Shown one piece after another: positions 9,301 to 17,903 of a stretch of 64,000 nt of DNA; position 1 is the first letter of the stretch, and each line of letters opens with the position of its first letter. This stretch comes from Arthrobacter sp. ISL-95 (GTDB lineage: Bacteria > Actinomycetota > Actinomycetes > Actinomycetales > Micrococcaceae): contig NZ_JAGGPR010000016.1 of assembly GCF_018613695.1 (NCBI RefSeq), forward strand, positions 1 to 64,000, read 5' to 3'. A program made the translations under genes and the position numbers. The notes under the pieces were generated by a model. That model saw nothing but the letters and a program-made list of their open reading frames with translations, was not told the DNA's origin and did not search any database.

Positions 9301-9918
9301 CCCGGTCTGGCAGACACACTTCGGGTCTCCCCCGCATGGGGAGCAGCGGTAGCTTCATGGCGGCAGGCGACAAACGCCAATCGCCCAGGGGCGCATCGCG
9401 CACTCTCCGAATCCCTTGAGTCAGGCGCCACGGCCAATGACCTCACCGCAGTAATGCACTCACGCCTTCGCCGCTTCTACTCCGCGATGCCCCACGCACC
9501 CATCGATCCCTTGTCAGAACAGCTCCTTAGCGAGCGTGACGATTTGCAAGAGATTCTGAATGGTGTACGACGTCGGATTGGGAACCGCACGAATCTCGTC
9601 ACCAGAGCTGCACTACTTGAGGAACCTGAATGGATGGCAGCCCTTATCAAAGACCTCGGGGCTCAACGAGATGCGTTTGAGCTCGCAGCCCTGGTTCGCG
9701 AAGTTGCCATCTACAGAGACCGTTGGGGTATTTTCGACTCCCCACTCCCTCTAGGTACTGCACCTGCCGACTGGGAGTGGGAACAGCGCTCGCAATGGGA
9801 ACACCTCCAAGGGACAGTCCAACAAGCATCCCACCCAGTTCTCGAGTCGCCAGCCATCGTGGATTTCAACGGAATGCAACCCCAGCAAAGCCTTACAAGC
9901 GCGGGTTGGCAGCTTTAA
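6355..9918 (+). CDS. TrwC/TraA-type relaxase-helicase (MOB-F)
   Basis: Encodes 1187 residues. It nicks one strand at oriT, stays bound to the 5' end and unwinds the transferred strand. The N-terminal relaxase domain (about 1-330) shows the catalytic tyrosine pair in ISYYLATG (Y36-Y37), the family block AGFDLTFSVPKSVSALWAL (about 108-126) and the three metal-binding histidines in DHWESRAGDPQIHTH (H179, H190, H192). The helicase part carries Walker A GPAGTGKTT (about 524-532), Walker B VVVDEASM (about 635) and the late helicase motif TTAHRSQG (about 863). The last 250 residues are not recognised. The length is normal for TraA-like proteins of Actinobacteria. It looks intact, so the element may still be mobile. 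Confidence 0.93.
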   Translation: MTMSIARLSVKSGLKYLFKSTMLDDARPTPPDTISYYLATGTPQGQWIGRGLDGINRTSGSHVTESDARSIFQDAQNPDTAAPLGRVYGEVTITEGNHGQTSTKHAVAGFDLTFSVPKSVSALWALSPRHLQEQILQTHHSAVEASIRWLEDFVINTRAGRNGIAHLGTRGVIAAAFDHWESRAGDPQIHTHVIIANRVQRITDNAWTTLDSRSLYKAVVSASEHYNGLLFDALKRNLGTDTDIRAPAQNTHNPSQQLTGIDDALIREFSNRSRLIDVETDRLVDEWIVEHGKPPSATTVVKLRQQATLLTRSPKDSTLTPLRLLSAHWRERAKARGFDPERVLASTIRRSQSRSFRVGDMAPDWIAAVGHVTRQRVAEKRSTWNRWNLIAEAERVCAEIRCAAPEDRNAMIDAVATAAELQSVPLNEYRYSLPVEAADDLHFANRSVFDFHGSRLYTDEATLTFEDQILAARNDDVGPTVSADVAMASLASYRKNGTSELHHDQRAAAAEVLLSSHRLDAIVGPAGTGKTTTLGAIKAAWEAQFGAGSVVGLAPAAASAEVLGSELAMVAENVSKWLYESVGSGAAQRSSAFFDAESRLTPGRARDVARTLLEQRITRLVAEQALWTFRANQLVVVDEASMVSSQQLAAIVAQARQAQAKVLLVGDPGQLDSIDAGGVLGWLDRQAKAERLSSIWRFQHAWEASASVGLRAGEISVLAEYEHHERISHGTYLHMMDRAYAAWHADVLSGQASVLIAPDNETVSMLNERAQADRVILGVADAEQTLVLRDGLQAGRGDIVIARRNDRSLVDDQGAFIRNGTLLEVLGVNVRQRSLHARRTDTGATVELGASYLESSVELGYATTAHRSQGITVDSAHVVVTPGRLTRELLYVSMTRGRLSNMAYISENDPDEDEILDPTARSGWRAILGEVLAAEGAERTAHEVRDRERSHADSLERLNCEYDYLAQIAASTDLARVMETLSPGLADTLRVSPAWGAAVASWRQATNANRPGAHRALSESLESGATANDLTAVMHSRLRRFYSAMPHAPIDPLSEQLLSERDDLQEILNGVRRRIGNRTNLVTRAALLEEPEWMAALIKDLGAQRDAFELAALVREVAIYRDRWGIFDSPLPLGTAPADWEWEQRSQWEHLQGTVQQASHPVLESPAIVDFNGMQPQQSLTSAGWQL

Positions 9919-9938
9919 ACTGGGAAGTGGAGCAAGCC

Positions 9939-10472
9939 ATGCAAGCAAATCCAGTACTCAGACCGAAAGTCGCGACACCCGCCCTGATCGTTACTAGCGC
10001 GGTGATAGTCGTCGTTGCCCCGATGCTCTTTGCGCTTGCGTCCACGCTGACCGGCCCCAACCTCTGGGTTTGGCTCGTCGGCTTAGCGGCTCTCATTCTT
10101 CTGGCGGCGTGGGGTCAGCGCATTCGCAGGCTGCGGCACTGGCAGACCGCAACTAGCGAAAAATGGAAAGTACTCGAAAGCTTCAGGCATTCGGGCATTA
10201 CAACCACTGAAGTTACGCTGCTCTCCATGGACACGGTCCAGCCCACTGGAGCCTGGATAACGATCCGCTGGAACCGCTTTGGCTACGTTCAATCCGCCTG
10301 GATCGAAGCACTAGATGAACCATTGTGGCCTGGATCCGTTCTGCTCATCAAACCCGACCCACGGCAGATTCACCCCGGAGCTCCGTGGCCATCAACCTAC
10401 CGAATCAGCAGTGACCAAGTCTTGGCGTGGGCTCCACTCATGCGAACCAAGTCGTTAGGGCATACAACTTGA
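9939..10472 (+). CDS. membrane protein of unknown function
   Basis: Encodes 177 residues from ATG 9939, behind GGAG at 9929-9932; the frame is open further upstream only inside the relaxase gene. Two hydrophobic segments (about residues 14-32 and 38-55) form a hairpin in the membrane, followed by RIRRLRHW and a soluble domain of about 110 residues. It lies 20 bp after the relaxase stop and is probably co-transcribed. Small membrane proteins with a cytosolic domain are common in conjugation operons, but I do not recognise the family. Confidence 0.7.
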   Translation: MQANPVLRPKVATPALIVTSAVIVVVAPMLFALASTLTGPNLWVWLVGLAALILLAAWGQRIRRLRHWQTATSEKWKVLESFRHSGITTTEVTLLSMDTVQPTGAWITIRWNRFGYVQSAWIEALDEPLWPGSVLLIKPDPRQIHPGAPWPSTYRISSDQVLAWAPLMRTKSLGHTT

Positions 10473-10493
10473 TGTCAATCCAATTGGCAGGAC

Positions 10494-10775
10494 CTACAGC
10501 GGTCGCCCCCTCCACGCTTCCTGGTCCACCCGCTTGATCTGCCCGGCCGGGAACCACTGAACGTGGTAGGCACGCTTGTCATCTACCCCCTCCACCAACC
10601 CATAGGACCGCGTGTATTTGATGGCACGTCCGTAAACTTCACTGACGCGGACAAACGGCTGCTTGCTGACGTCCAGCTCCACAATCTTGCCGTCGTCGGG
10701 CTTGGGGTGGTTGGTCTCAGCATTGGTTTGGGCCATCATGCGGGCGAACGCTGTGGAGTCTTGCTTCGGTCTCAT
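10494..10775 (-). CDS. hypothetical protein of the conjugative element
   Basis: Encodes 93 residues from ATG 10775 (MRPKQDS); the longer frame adds 23 residues without protein-like character. It is hydrophilic, with a central block VELDVSKQPFVRVSEVYGRA and a C-terminal HVQWFPAGQIKRVDQEAW that could be a small beta-rich fold. It is convergent with the preceding membrane-protein gene and lies downstream of ssb on the minus strand. Function unknown. Confidence 0.55.
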   Translation of the reverse strand: MRPKQDSTAFARMMAQTNAETNHPKPDDGKIVELDVSKQPFVRVSEVYGRAIKYTRSYGLVEGVDDKRAYHVQWFPAGQIKRVDQEAWRGRPL

Positions 10776-10883
10776 AGAATCCAGATTAGAACATATATTC
10801 GAATGCGGCGAAGCTCTCCGAGCGGAGTGCAGCCCACGTCGCAAGGCTGAGACGTGGGCTGTGAACCGGGGCAGCGAACAGAA

Positions 10884-11390
10884 TCAGGCAGACATCTCAC
10901 TCCCCGGCGCCCCGGCTAAAGGGGACGTCACCACCGGACTCTTAGTCGTCACGTTGTAGACCGGCCAGCCTGTCGCGGTCGTGGGCTGCGGCCCCGTGGC
11001 CTCAACCTGCGATTCCGGTTCGGCTACCGCACGGGCTGAGCGCTGATACGAGGCAGTTCCAAAGCGAAGATCCGGACCGATCGTGTCGGCGATGATGCGC
11101 CTGGCCTCTCGGCGCTCTCCGTCCTTGTCGTAAGACCGAAACTCCAGTTCGCCCGAGACCGTCACAGGATCCCCCTTCTTGAGTGAGATGGCTGCGTTCT
11201 CCGCCAGCATCCGAAAGGCCGAGACGTTGTGGAAGACCGGCTCGCCGTCCCGCCAGGTACCGTCCGGGTTCTGAATTCGTTGGTTCACAGCGACCCGGAG
11301 TTTGGCGTGCGGGGTCCCGGACTCTCCGATGGTGAGCTCAGGATCCGCAACAAGGTTCCCGGCGATGGTGATAGGGATCTTGGTATTCAT
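10884..11390 (-). CDS. ssb: single-stranded DNA-binding protein
   Basis: Encodes 168 residues with the SSB oligonucleotide-binding fold: ITIAGNLVADPELT, AKLRVAVNQR and GDPVTVSGELEFRSYDKDGERREARRI. The C-terminal tail ends EMSA rather than the acidic DDDIPF-type tail of replication SSBs, so it may not recruit the host's SSB-interacting enzymes. Start ATG 11390 follows GGAAGG. Element-borne SSBs coat the incoming single strand in the recipient. It follows the ArdC-like gene in the same direction, and the two probably act together on entry. Confidence 0.88.
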   Translation of the reverse strand: MNTKIPITIAGNLVADPELTIGESGTPHAKLRVAVNQRIQNPDGTWRDGEPVFHNVSAFRMLAENAAISLKKGDPVTVSGELEFRSYDKDGERREARRIIADTIGPDLRFGTASYQRSARAVAEPESQVEATGPQPTTATGWPVYNVTTKSPVVTSPLAGAPGSEMSA

Positions 11391-11443
11391 TGTGGTTTAC
11401 CTTCCTTAGCCGACAGGTCTCTCCCGTCGGACAACTGCGTTGC

Positions 11444-12598
11444 CTAGGGCCCCTTCAACTCCGGGCCGTTCAAAGAGCTGCTCGGCCCAGGCACGCCGGC
11501 GTATGTTGATGAGGCCTTTAAGTCCCTCGATGCATCGACTGCGGCAAACTTCCCTCCATACCCAGGTGGATCCGAGACAGCGAGAATGCCTTTGGTCGCC
11601 GCCGTCACCCGCCCCAGCACAGACTTAGCGATATCCACGCGCGACGTCGGAGCACGCCCCTCCTGCATTTCCTTCTCTGTTCTAATCACCGCGTCAGCCC
11701 AACCAGCCAAGTACGTCGCCGATTGTGGTCCACGATCGATGCCGTGAGCCCTGAGGACCGTGTAAGCGACCGACTCGGCCTCCACTTCGGCTAAGCCACG
11801 ATGGTTCGCACTGCTGCCGTAGAGCCGGCCAACGCTGTCGTCCGGGCCGTGCAAGAGGACGTGACCAAGTTCGTGGGCCAGAACGGCCACCTGCTCTTCG
11901 GTGCTCATCCAAAGGCCAACTTGGATTCGACGAGCATCAAAGTCCGTGTAGCCACTCGTATAGCCGTACTGGTAACCCGTAACCTCGACACGGAAGCTGT
12001 GTTCCTTAGCGACCTCACACAGGGAGCTCCACAGATCGTCCAAGTTTTCCCCGGATTCAGCGCCCCCGCGCGGGACCAGGATCGGCGTCCCCTCTGTTTG
12101 GGTAACGTCAAAGACGGCTTGTCCCCGCCACCCCGTGACGACGTTCTTCTTACCAAGGCTGACGGCATCGATCGGAGCTGTCTGGGCTGCTGGCAGCAGC
12201 TTCCGCTGGCCATCCGCCATTTTCAACTCCTGCATGGAAGCAGTCCGCGGCGCGATCACCCACAGCGCGTGTTCGCCCCGCAGCACCGTCCGCCCATGGC
12301 GCGCCCATTCCTTGTAGCCGGCCACCAGTGTGGGCTCCTCGGCACCACGCTGCGCCATCTGCATCATCAGCAGGGCGACGTTGCCCCCTGAGTAGCGCCA
12401 GAGAGTTGCGGAGGCATCAAGCAGAACCTGCCAACGCGCCGGTGACTCTATCGCTTGCTCAAGTGCGGTATGGAGCCCTTCGGTGAGGCTCGCGATGCGC
12501 TCTTCCGGTGACATTCGAACTCCAGCCGCGCGGCCGCCGTCGTCCGTCCCGCCAGGCAGGTGAGTGTTCGATTCAAATTCAGCGGCCACGACAGCCAT
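11444..12598 (-). CDS. ArdC-like antirestriction protein
   Basis: Encodes up to 384 residues in two domains. The N-terminal part (about 30-130) resembles the ArdC single-strand DNA-binding domain, with YSGGNVALLMMQMAQRG and GYKEWARHGRTVLRGEHALWV. The C-terminal part is a zinc metalloprotease-like fold with HELGHVLLH (242-250) and the third ligand region EVEAESVAY (271-279). Family members protect entering conjugative DNA from restriction. ATG 12598 has a ribosome site directly abutting it; ATG 12514 (MSPEERI) has GGAG five bases upstream and is an equally good start, giving 356 residues. It lies next to ssb. Confidence 0.8.
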   Translation of the reverse strand: MAVVAAEFESNTHLPGGTDDGGRAAGVRMSPEERIASLTEGLHTALEQAIESPARWQVLLDASATLWRYSGGNVALLMMQMAQRGAEEPTLVAGYKEWARHGRTVLRGEHALWVIAPRTASMQELKMADGQRKLLPAAQTAPIDAVSLGKKNVVTGWRGQAVFDVTQTEGTPILVPRGGAESGENLDDLWSSLCEVAKEHSFRVEVTGYQYGYTSGYTDFDARRIQVGLWMSTEEQVAVLAHELGHVLLHGPDDSVGRLYGSSANHRGLAEVEAESVAYTVLRAHGIDRGPQSATYLAGWADAVIRTEKEMQEGRAPTSRVDIAKSVLGRVTAATKGILAVSDPPGYGGKFAAVDASRDLKASSTYAGVPGPSSSLNGPELKGP

Positions 12599-12674
12599 CC
12601 TTCATACTTCCGAGTCAGCCCTGAGAAGGGATCACCTATTCATGTCCCGCCGGAGCCGGGACGCCATGACGTAA

Positions 12675-13175
12675 TCAGCTCCCAAACTGGTGAGCGCCCA
12701 ATTTCCAGTCGTCGAAGGCCGGTTCCGCCGGCACAATCCTTGAGACCGGTTCCTTGTGGCTCTGCAGACCGACACACCCTGCGGTTCTCGTGTGGGTTCG
12801 GAGGCGCTCGACGCCGTGAGGCAGCCTCTCGTGGAAGGCCAACGGTCCGAAACCAGAGTCGTCCGCCGTGTACGAGGCCCTCTCGGCTCGCTGCAGAGCG
12901 TAGAGCTCGGCCACCACTTCCGAATGCCGCCACCAGCAATCCGGCACAACAGAGGTGGTCAGCTGGTAGGTTGCGACGAACCATCGAACCCACTCGAAGA
13001 GGCTCTGCCACACAACTTCAGCTTGTTCCGATGACATCTCCCGCCAGCGGCGAGTAACTCCCCCCGCGCGAATCGAGGGCTGAAACGACGAGCGGAACAA
13101 CTCAGCCGTCAGTTCGTCGTCAAGGTCCGGGACGCGGCCAACTTCAAACTCGGAATCGTCGGCCTGTGTGCTCAT
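12675..13175 (-). CDS. DUF4913-like protein of the conjugation operon
   Basis: Encodes 166 residues. The centre, LFEWVRWFVATYQ, then CWWRHSEVVAELYALQRA and a histidine-rich stretch, matches the tryptophan-rich pattern of DUF4913 proteins, which occur beside coupling-protein genes on actinobacterial plasmids and ICEs. Its start overlaps the coupling-protein stop (ATGA, 13172-13175), so it belongs to the transfer operon. The biochemical role is unknown. The final 30 residues do not resemble the family. Confidence 0.65.
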   Translation of the reverse strand: MSTQADDSEFEVGRVPDLDDELTAELFRSSFQPSIRAGGVTRRWREMSSEQAEVVWQSLFEWVRWFVATYQLTTSVVPDCWWRHSEVVAELYALQRAERASYTADDSGFGPLAFHERLPHGVERLRTHTRTAGCVGLQSHKEPVSRIVPAEPAFDDWKLGAHQFGS

Positions 13176-14974
13176 GACTCTGCCTCACTGTTCAGTTCCT
13201 GCCGGGTCAGGTGACCGGCAGCCAACTCCCGCTCCGTCTCCACCTTCGAACGGCCCAGTTCCGCCGCGTCTTTGCGTTTGTGCCAGTCGCGGAGGTCCAG
13301 AAGGATGGGACGGGTTCTCCTGCCGAGCATGAGGGCCGCGCCGACCGGGAGACGCCGGATTTCGTCCAGGCGAATCACTGGAGTGTCCCGGATCTGTTCG
13401 CCGTCCTGGCGGCCTTGAGCGGACCAGGACCGGGTGTTCATGATGAGGCTGCGTTCCCCCAGCAGGCCTGCCAGCGAACGCAGGTCACGTTCGTCAGATC
13501 CGCCGCCGAATATCACCTTGATGATCGCGGAGTCCCAAATAGTGGCTGCCTCCTCAATCGACCATCCACTGCGGGCTTGGGACAGTGACTGGAGGACCAC
13601 CAGGGTCGAGATCCCAATACCTCCGCCGTCGGAGAGGACCACTGGGAGCCCGGGCCATGGAGACAGGTTGGCGATCTCATCAAGGATCAACGACAATGGT
13701 GGGTCCAGTCGCCCGCCCGCCGAGACGAAAGCCATCTCGCGGGCCGCGTTGTCTATGTCGTCAATGAGCGCTGAGAGGTAGGGCCCTGCGGCCGCGGCTC
13801 CAGACCGAGTGCCAATCAGATACAAAGTTCCCCGCTGTCTGATGAACGCCTTAGGGTCGAACTCCTGGGCTTCATCCTGCGGATTCAGCGCCGCCATCAC
13901 TCGCGGCGAGGACAGGGGTGCGACGGCCGCGGAGACTCCAATCCAAGAGTTCGAAGTGTTGCGAGGATCGTCCTCCAGTATCCCCATCAAGTCTGCCTGC
14001 CAACCGAGGGCCGCACCCGTGCGGCCGAGGATATCCAGTGCCTCACGTGCAAGGACCGGGCTGGATGACCAACGGCGGAAAGCAACAATTCCCTCTCCCG
14101 AGAGGGCCGAAGCATGGAGGAGGCACTGCAGAATGATGAGTGAGCGCTTCTGCCAAGCCGCGTTCTCCCCCTTCATCTCTGTATCTGCCGTAATCACCAA
14201 GGCTCGTCTTGTTGCGATATCAGGATCGCCACAACCGCGGACAGGTGACCATCGAAGCGTCGACGGCAGCCCTGACATACCTTGCGGATCAAAGACAGTC
14301 ACAGGTCGTCCATCACTCATCCGGGCCCGCATCGTGACCACTAAGTTGTCGGCGCGTGTGGACGTGGTCACCACAGCCCCGGGGGCATCAAGGATCGCAT
14401 TGATGACGACGTACAGGCCCTTACCTGACCGAGGCGCCCCTTGGATCACCATCGATTCCTCCGTCGAGACGTGGATGGTCACTCCCCGCGAGCGCCCCAG
14501 CGTCCATGAGACATCTTGGATGCTGGGTTTGCTGAGCCCTGGGCGCGTGTACAGACCGCGACGTCGGACGGCCCTGGAACCGAAGTCGCGGACTATTTCC
14601 GCTCTGCCAGCCACGCCGTCCCTGCTCAGGATGTCTTGTCTCAGCCAGGCGCCGGATTGCTTCCACATCCTCCAGCCGAGTGCTCCCCCGACGGTGAGCG
14701 CCGCGACCACGGCAAGCACTCCGCCGACGATCCACCAGAGTGCAGCCATATCGAACGTGCAGTCGCCGGTACCTCGTGAGATCCAGTCAGAGCGTCCAAC
14801 GAAAAGCCCGACGCCGGCTACAGGATTGAAGAACGACGGCGACCTGCCGCCACACTGCCGAGGCGTCACCACAGAGGCCGCGGCCTGGACGAGAAAGCAA
14901 AAGACCACATAGCCAGCAATCGCCCACAGACCCACCGACACCATCGGATTGTTGCTTGCAGACCGAGTTCTCAC
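13172..14974 (-). CDS. VirD4/TraD-type coupling protein
   Basis: Encodes 600 residues. Two N-terminal membrane segments (about residues 12-36 and 75-102) anchor a cytosolic ATPase with Walker A GAPRSGKG (about 185) and Walker B LSLILDEIANL (about 407-417). The TraG/VirD4 hallmark VLQSLSQARS follows. Coupling proteins bring the relaxase–DNA complex to the secretion channel. The gene overlaps both neighbours by four bases (ATGA), placing it firmly in the transfer operon behind the VirB4-type ATPase. No defect is visible. Confidence 0.88.
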   Translation of the reverse strand: MRTRSASNNPMVSVGLWAIAGYVVFCFLVQAAASVVTPRQCGGRSPSFFNPVAGVGLFVGRSDWISRGTGDCTFDMAALWWIVGGVLAVVAALTVGGALGWRMWKQSGAWLRQDILSRDGVAGRAEIVRDFGSRAVRRRGLYTRPGLSKPSIQDVSWTLGRSRGVTIHVSTEESMVIQGAPRSGKGLYVVINAILDAPGAVVTTSTRADNLVVTMRARMSDGRPVTVFDPQGMSGLPSTLRWSPVRGCGDPDIATRRALVITADTEMKGENAAWQKRSLIILQCLLHASALSGEGIVAFRRWSSSPVLAREALDILGRTGAALGWQADLMGILEDDPRNTSNSWIGVSAAVAPLSSPRVMAALNPQDEAQEFDPKAFIRQRGTLYLIGTRSGAAAAGPYLSALIDDIDNAAREMAFVSAGGRLDPPLSLILDEIANLSPWPGLPVVLSDGGGIGISTLVVLQSLSQARSGWSIEEAATIWDSAIIKVIFGGGSDERDLRSLAGLLGERSLIMNTRSWSAQGRQDGEQIRDTPVIRLDEIRRLPVGAALMLGRRTRPILLDLRDWHKRKDAAELGRSKVETERELAAGHLTRQELNSEAES

Positions 14975-16431
14975 AGGTGCATCCGATCATCTGTGCCGAA
15001 GACCTCTAGCTCATCGGTGGTCACCCGGTTGGCGACGATGAACGAGCGGTTTCCCACCTTCCACAGACCGACACCCTTGGGCAAGTTCTCCACGTGATCA
15101 CACTCAGCTTCGGTGAGACCCAGAGCCTCCTTGGTCAGCCGCATGGCGTCGTGCTTTTGCCGGTAGATGATGCGCGTGTCTGCCTCAGTCAGCAGGCCCA
15201 GGGCCTTCTGCCGGTGGCCGCTGGTACTGTCGCCGATCTCGTTGAGGTCCGCCACCTTGTGCATGATCAGCAGGTTGGCGATCCCGTAGGTTCGCGCGAG
15301 TCTCCACTGCTCACTCATCTTGGCCAACATGTAGGGATCGGCGAGCATCCGCCAACCTTCGTCGTACACCACAAGCCGCTTGCCGCCGTCGGGGTTCGTC
15401 ACCGCAGCCTCAAGCCACGTGGCGCTGCAAGCGGCAGCCAAAGACAGTGCCTGCTCGGACGCCCCGATCAGCGCGGACGTGTCCATGACCATCATTGGCG
15501 CGTCGGCGTCGAACGCCACAGTTGAGGGAGCGTCGAACATACCTTCCAAGTCACCGGAAACAGTCCTGCGCAACGAATGACTAACCGCTACGCCGCCGTC
15601 CTTGCCGACCAGAGCCAGAGTCTCTGGGGATGGCCGCAACAGATGGTCCAGCACCATGGGGAGCGTCGGCGTCGAGTTCTCGGCGGTCGTCTCCATCAGC
15701 GCCATGTCCAAAGCCGTATGCTCAACCGGATGCAGTGGAGTCCCCTGCCGCATAAGCGACACGAGAGCAACAATCAGCTGCCGCCGTCGTTGACGTACGA
15801 CGGCCTTCCACTGCGTGTCCGTCAGCAGGCTCGGCCTCGATCCAGCATCGAGTGGGTTCACACGCGCCGATCGACCCGGGCCAACAGAAATGACCTTGCC
15901 GCCCACAGCATTGGCTACGGAAACCCACTCACCTTTGGGGTCCGACGCAACCGCGGCTTTCCGGCCAAGGGTTATGGAGCGCGCGACCAGGGACTTACCG
16001 CACATCGATTTACCAGTTCCCACCGTGCCGATGACAACAATCGATGGGCCGCTGATGATCCCTTTGTCGTAAAGGATCCACGGATCATACGAGAACGCGC
16101 CGGAGCCAAAGACATCCGTACCAATGTAGGTTCCTTCGTGACCCAGACCGGACTCCGTGATGAACGGGTAGGCAGCCGCGAACGTCATGGTCGATGCGCG
16201 GTGCGGAGCCGGGCGCAGCCGATGGGGACCCCATAACGAGTTGGCTTCCCGACTCCCCCAGTCACCGCGAAGCCGCCCACCGTCCTGGGGCTCCGATGCC
16301 TTGTCCTCATCGCTGTGGAACTGCCGCCTTTTGGCTGGAGTCGCCGCTGCGACCGCTGCCCGTCTGGCGTCCTTTCGCTCGGAGCGAGTGCCCGACGGCG
16401 TATAGGTCACGTCATGGTTCTTGAGGCTCAT
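14971..16431 (-). CDS. VirB4-type conjugation ATPase
   Basis: Encodes 486 residues from ATG 16431 (MSLKNHD), which overlaps the upstream stop as ATGA. Walker A is GTVGTGKSM; RLVVYDEGWRML is Walker B, with the VirB4-type Glu; a late sensor block, LLIMHKVADL, follows. This is the C-terminal ATPase half of VirB4: the N-terminal half is encoded by the preceding SCO6880-type gene. It powers assembly and operation of the type IV secretion channel at the inner face of the membrane. The first 75 residues are basic and low in complexity. Confidence 0.85.
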   Translation of the reverse strand: MSLKNHDVTYTPSGTRSERKDARRAAVAAATPAKRRQFHSDEDKASEPQDGGRLRGDWGSREANSLWGPHRLRPAPHRASTMTFAAAYPFITESGLGHEGTYIGTDVFGSGAFSYDPWILYDKGIISGPSIVVIGTVGTGKSMCGKSLVARSITLGRKAAVASDPKGEWVSVANAVGGKVISVGPGRSARVNPLDAGSRPSLLTDTQWKAVVRQRRRQLIVALVSLMRQGTPLHPVEHTALDMALMETTAENSTPTLPMVLDHLLRPSPETLALVGKDGGVAVSHSLRRTVSGDLEGMFDAPSTVAFDADAPMMVMDTSALIGASEQALSLAAACSATWLEAAVTNPDGGKRLVVYDEGWRMLADPYMLAKMSEQWRLARTYGIANLLIMHKVADLNEIGDSTSGHRQKALGLLTEADTRIIYRQKHDAMRLTKEALGLTEAECDHVENLPKGVGLWKVGNRSFIVANRVTTDELEVFGTDDRMHL

Positions 16432-17903
16432 CGCAATCCCCGCCCCAAGGGAAGTCCTCCAGCAATGAAAGCAGCCCACTGCTGGCCCGCAAGCAATCGC
16501 AGTTCAACGAACGCACCAGCGGCTGCTGATTCGAGTTCATGCCTATGACGGGCAAGGTCTTCCAACGACCCACCGGTGATGGTGACGAAGGCCGTAGGCC
16601 GAACGTCACCATGCCCTGCGACGATTTCCTCTTCCCGCTGTGAAACCTCTTCTTCCTCCGCACGCTGCTCGCGCGTCGTCGGTCGATCGAAACGAGAGTT
16701 GATCCGCCGTCTTGTTTCGTGAGCCTCCTGGGCGGAGCGAATGTCGCGCAGAGCTTCGATGGTCGGCACGGTCCTGATCACCTGGGTAACCGTGTGCCTA
16801 AAGTCGCCGACGTAGACGAGCGGATGCAGGAAACCCGGGTACACCTTCTGTCGCGGCCATTCAGCCACCCAGAAGGTTTGGTGGAACCCAGAGTCGCTTC
16901 GAAGATAAGTCCAGTGCTCTTCGACGGCCATAGGGCCGGAACTTTGACGGAGTGGCTGCATCCCTTCCCTCGGTTGCTCCGACTTGGAGGATCCACGCGC
17001 AAGGGTCTCAGGATCGAAGGCTCCGCGGAAAACGTCGAGGAGATTCGACTCGGACAACCATCCATCAACCATGACACCGTGGGTTGCCAACGACGTCGTG
17101 ATCGCACCAACCTCAAGCCGCAGCAACCGTTCGAGCCCGTTCTTCCCGCCGCCCGATTCTTTGATCCGTCGTCGCGACTTGGACGTGTCCACCACCAGCG
17201 ACAGCAGCACATCGTGGCTCATCGCCGAGCCGGCCGCAGAGATCAGATCCTGGTAGGCAACCTGCCCCCACGAGCTGCGCTCGCCGTCTGCAGCGGTAAC
17301 AGTCCGATCGTAGAAATCCTGAAGCGCTGACGACGGGTACGGCACGGTGTAGTCCTGGACCGCAATGCGGGCGATGTCAGATCGTTGGGCCAACCCTGCT
17401 TGCACCCTGGACCATGCCTGCGCGGCCCAGGCTTTGTCATCGTCGTCGAGCAGAGCAAAGGACCGGGTGCTGCAACGGAGCACAACGATGGCCTCTTTGC
17501 CCTGGACGTCGAGGATGACGCACTCGCCGCGGGTAAGCGGTTGGACCTCGAGGTTACCCAGTCCGCCAGGCAGTGCAAGTTTTCCTGCTTTGACCGGGCG
17601 CTCCGGCCGAGCCAGGTAGCGAGTCTGCCCTAGAACACTCCGCACAAAGAACAAGACGATGAGACTGCCCCAAATCGGATACGGGATCCGTGAGTACTGC
17701 AGCACTCCAAGCAGCACGAGTGACATCCACATTGGGGCTGTCAGCACCAGGGCGCCAGGACCGCCCGCCGCTGAGGCAATAATTGCTACGAGGACGCCGG
17801 CGCCTACCAGCCCCAGCTGATACCACTTGAGCCCCATGAAGATTCCACGGCGTTCGTACCTGGGAAATTTGACGGGTTCAAGTGCCCGCGATTCATCACT
17901 CAT
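16428..17903 (-). CDS. SCO6880 family type IV secretion protein
   Basis: Encodes 491 residues. Two or three hydrophobic segments lie near the N-terminus (about 27-47, 50-66 and 73-88: LGLVGAGVLVAIIASAAGG and onward), followed by a long soluble domain typical of the SCO6880 family, a conserved component of actinobacterial conjugation systems. Its membrane part resembles PrgI/VirB3 and its soluble part the N-terminal domain of VirB4. It is followed by the ATPase half with an ATGA overlap, which implies equal amounts of the two. It overlaps the VirB6-like gene by eight bases. Confidence 0.85.
   Translation of the reverse strand: MSDESRALEPVKFPRYERRGIFMGLKWYQLGLVGAGVLVAIIASAAGGPGALVLTAPMWMSLVLLGVLQYSRIPYPIWGSLIVLFFVRSVLGQTRYLARPERPVKAGKLALPGGLGNLEVQPLTRGECVILDVQGKEAIVVLRCSTRSFALLDDDDKAWAAQAWSRVQAGLAQRSDIARIAVQDYTVPYPSSALQDFYDRTVTAADGERSSWGQVAYQDLISAAGSAMSHDVLLSLVVDTSKSRRRIKESGGGKNGLERLLRLEVGAITTSLATHGVMVDGWLSESNLLDVFRGAFDPETLARGSSKSEQPREGMQPLRQSSGPMAVEEHWTYLRSDSGFHQTFWVAEWPRQKVYPGFLHPLVYVGDFRHTVTQVIRTVPTIEALRDIRSAQEAHETRRRINSRFDRPTTREQRAEEEEVSQREEEIVAGHGDVRPTAFVTITGGSLEDLARHRHELESAAAGAFVELRLLAGQQWAAFIAGGLPLGRGLR

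Noticed and set aside
13809..14912. Plus-strand 367-codon open frame
   Set aside because: It is antisense to the coupling-protein gene with no protein-like features.
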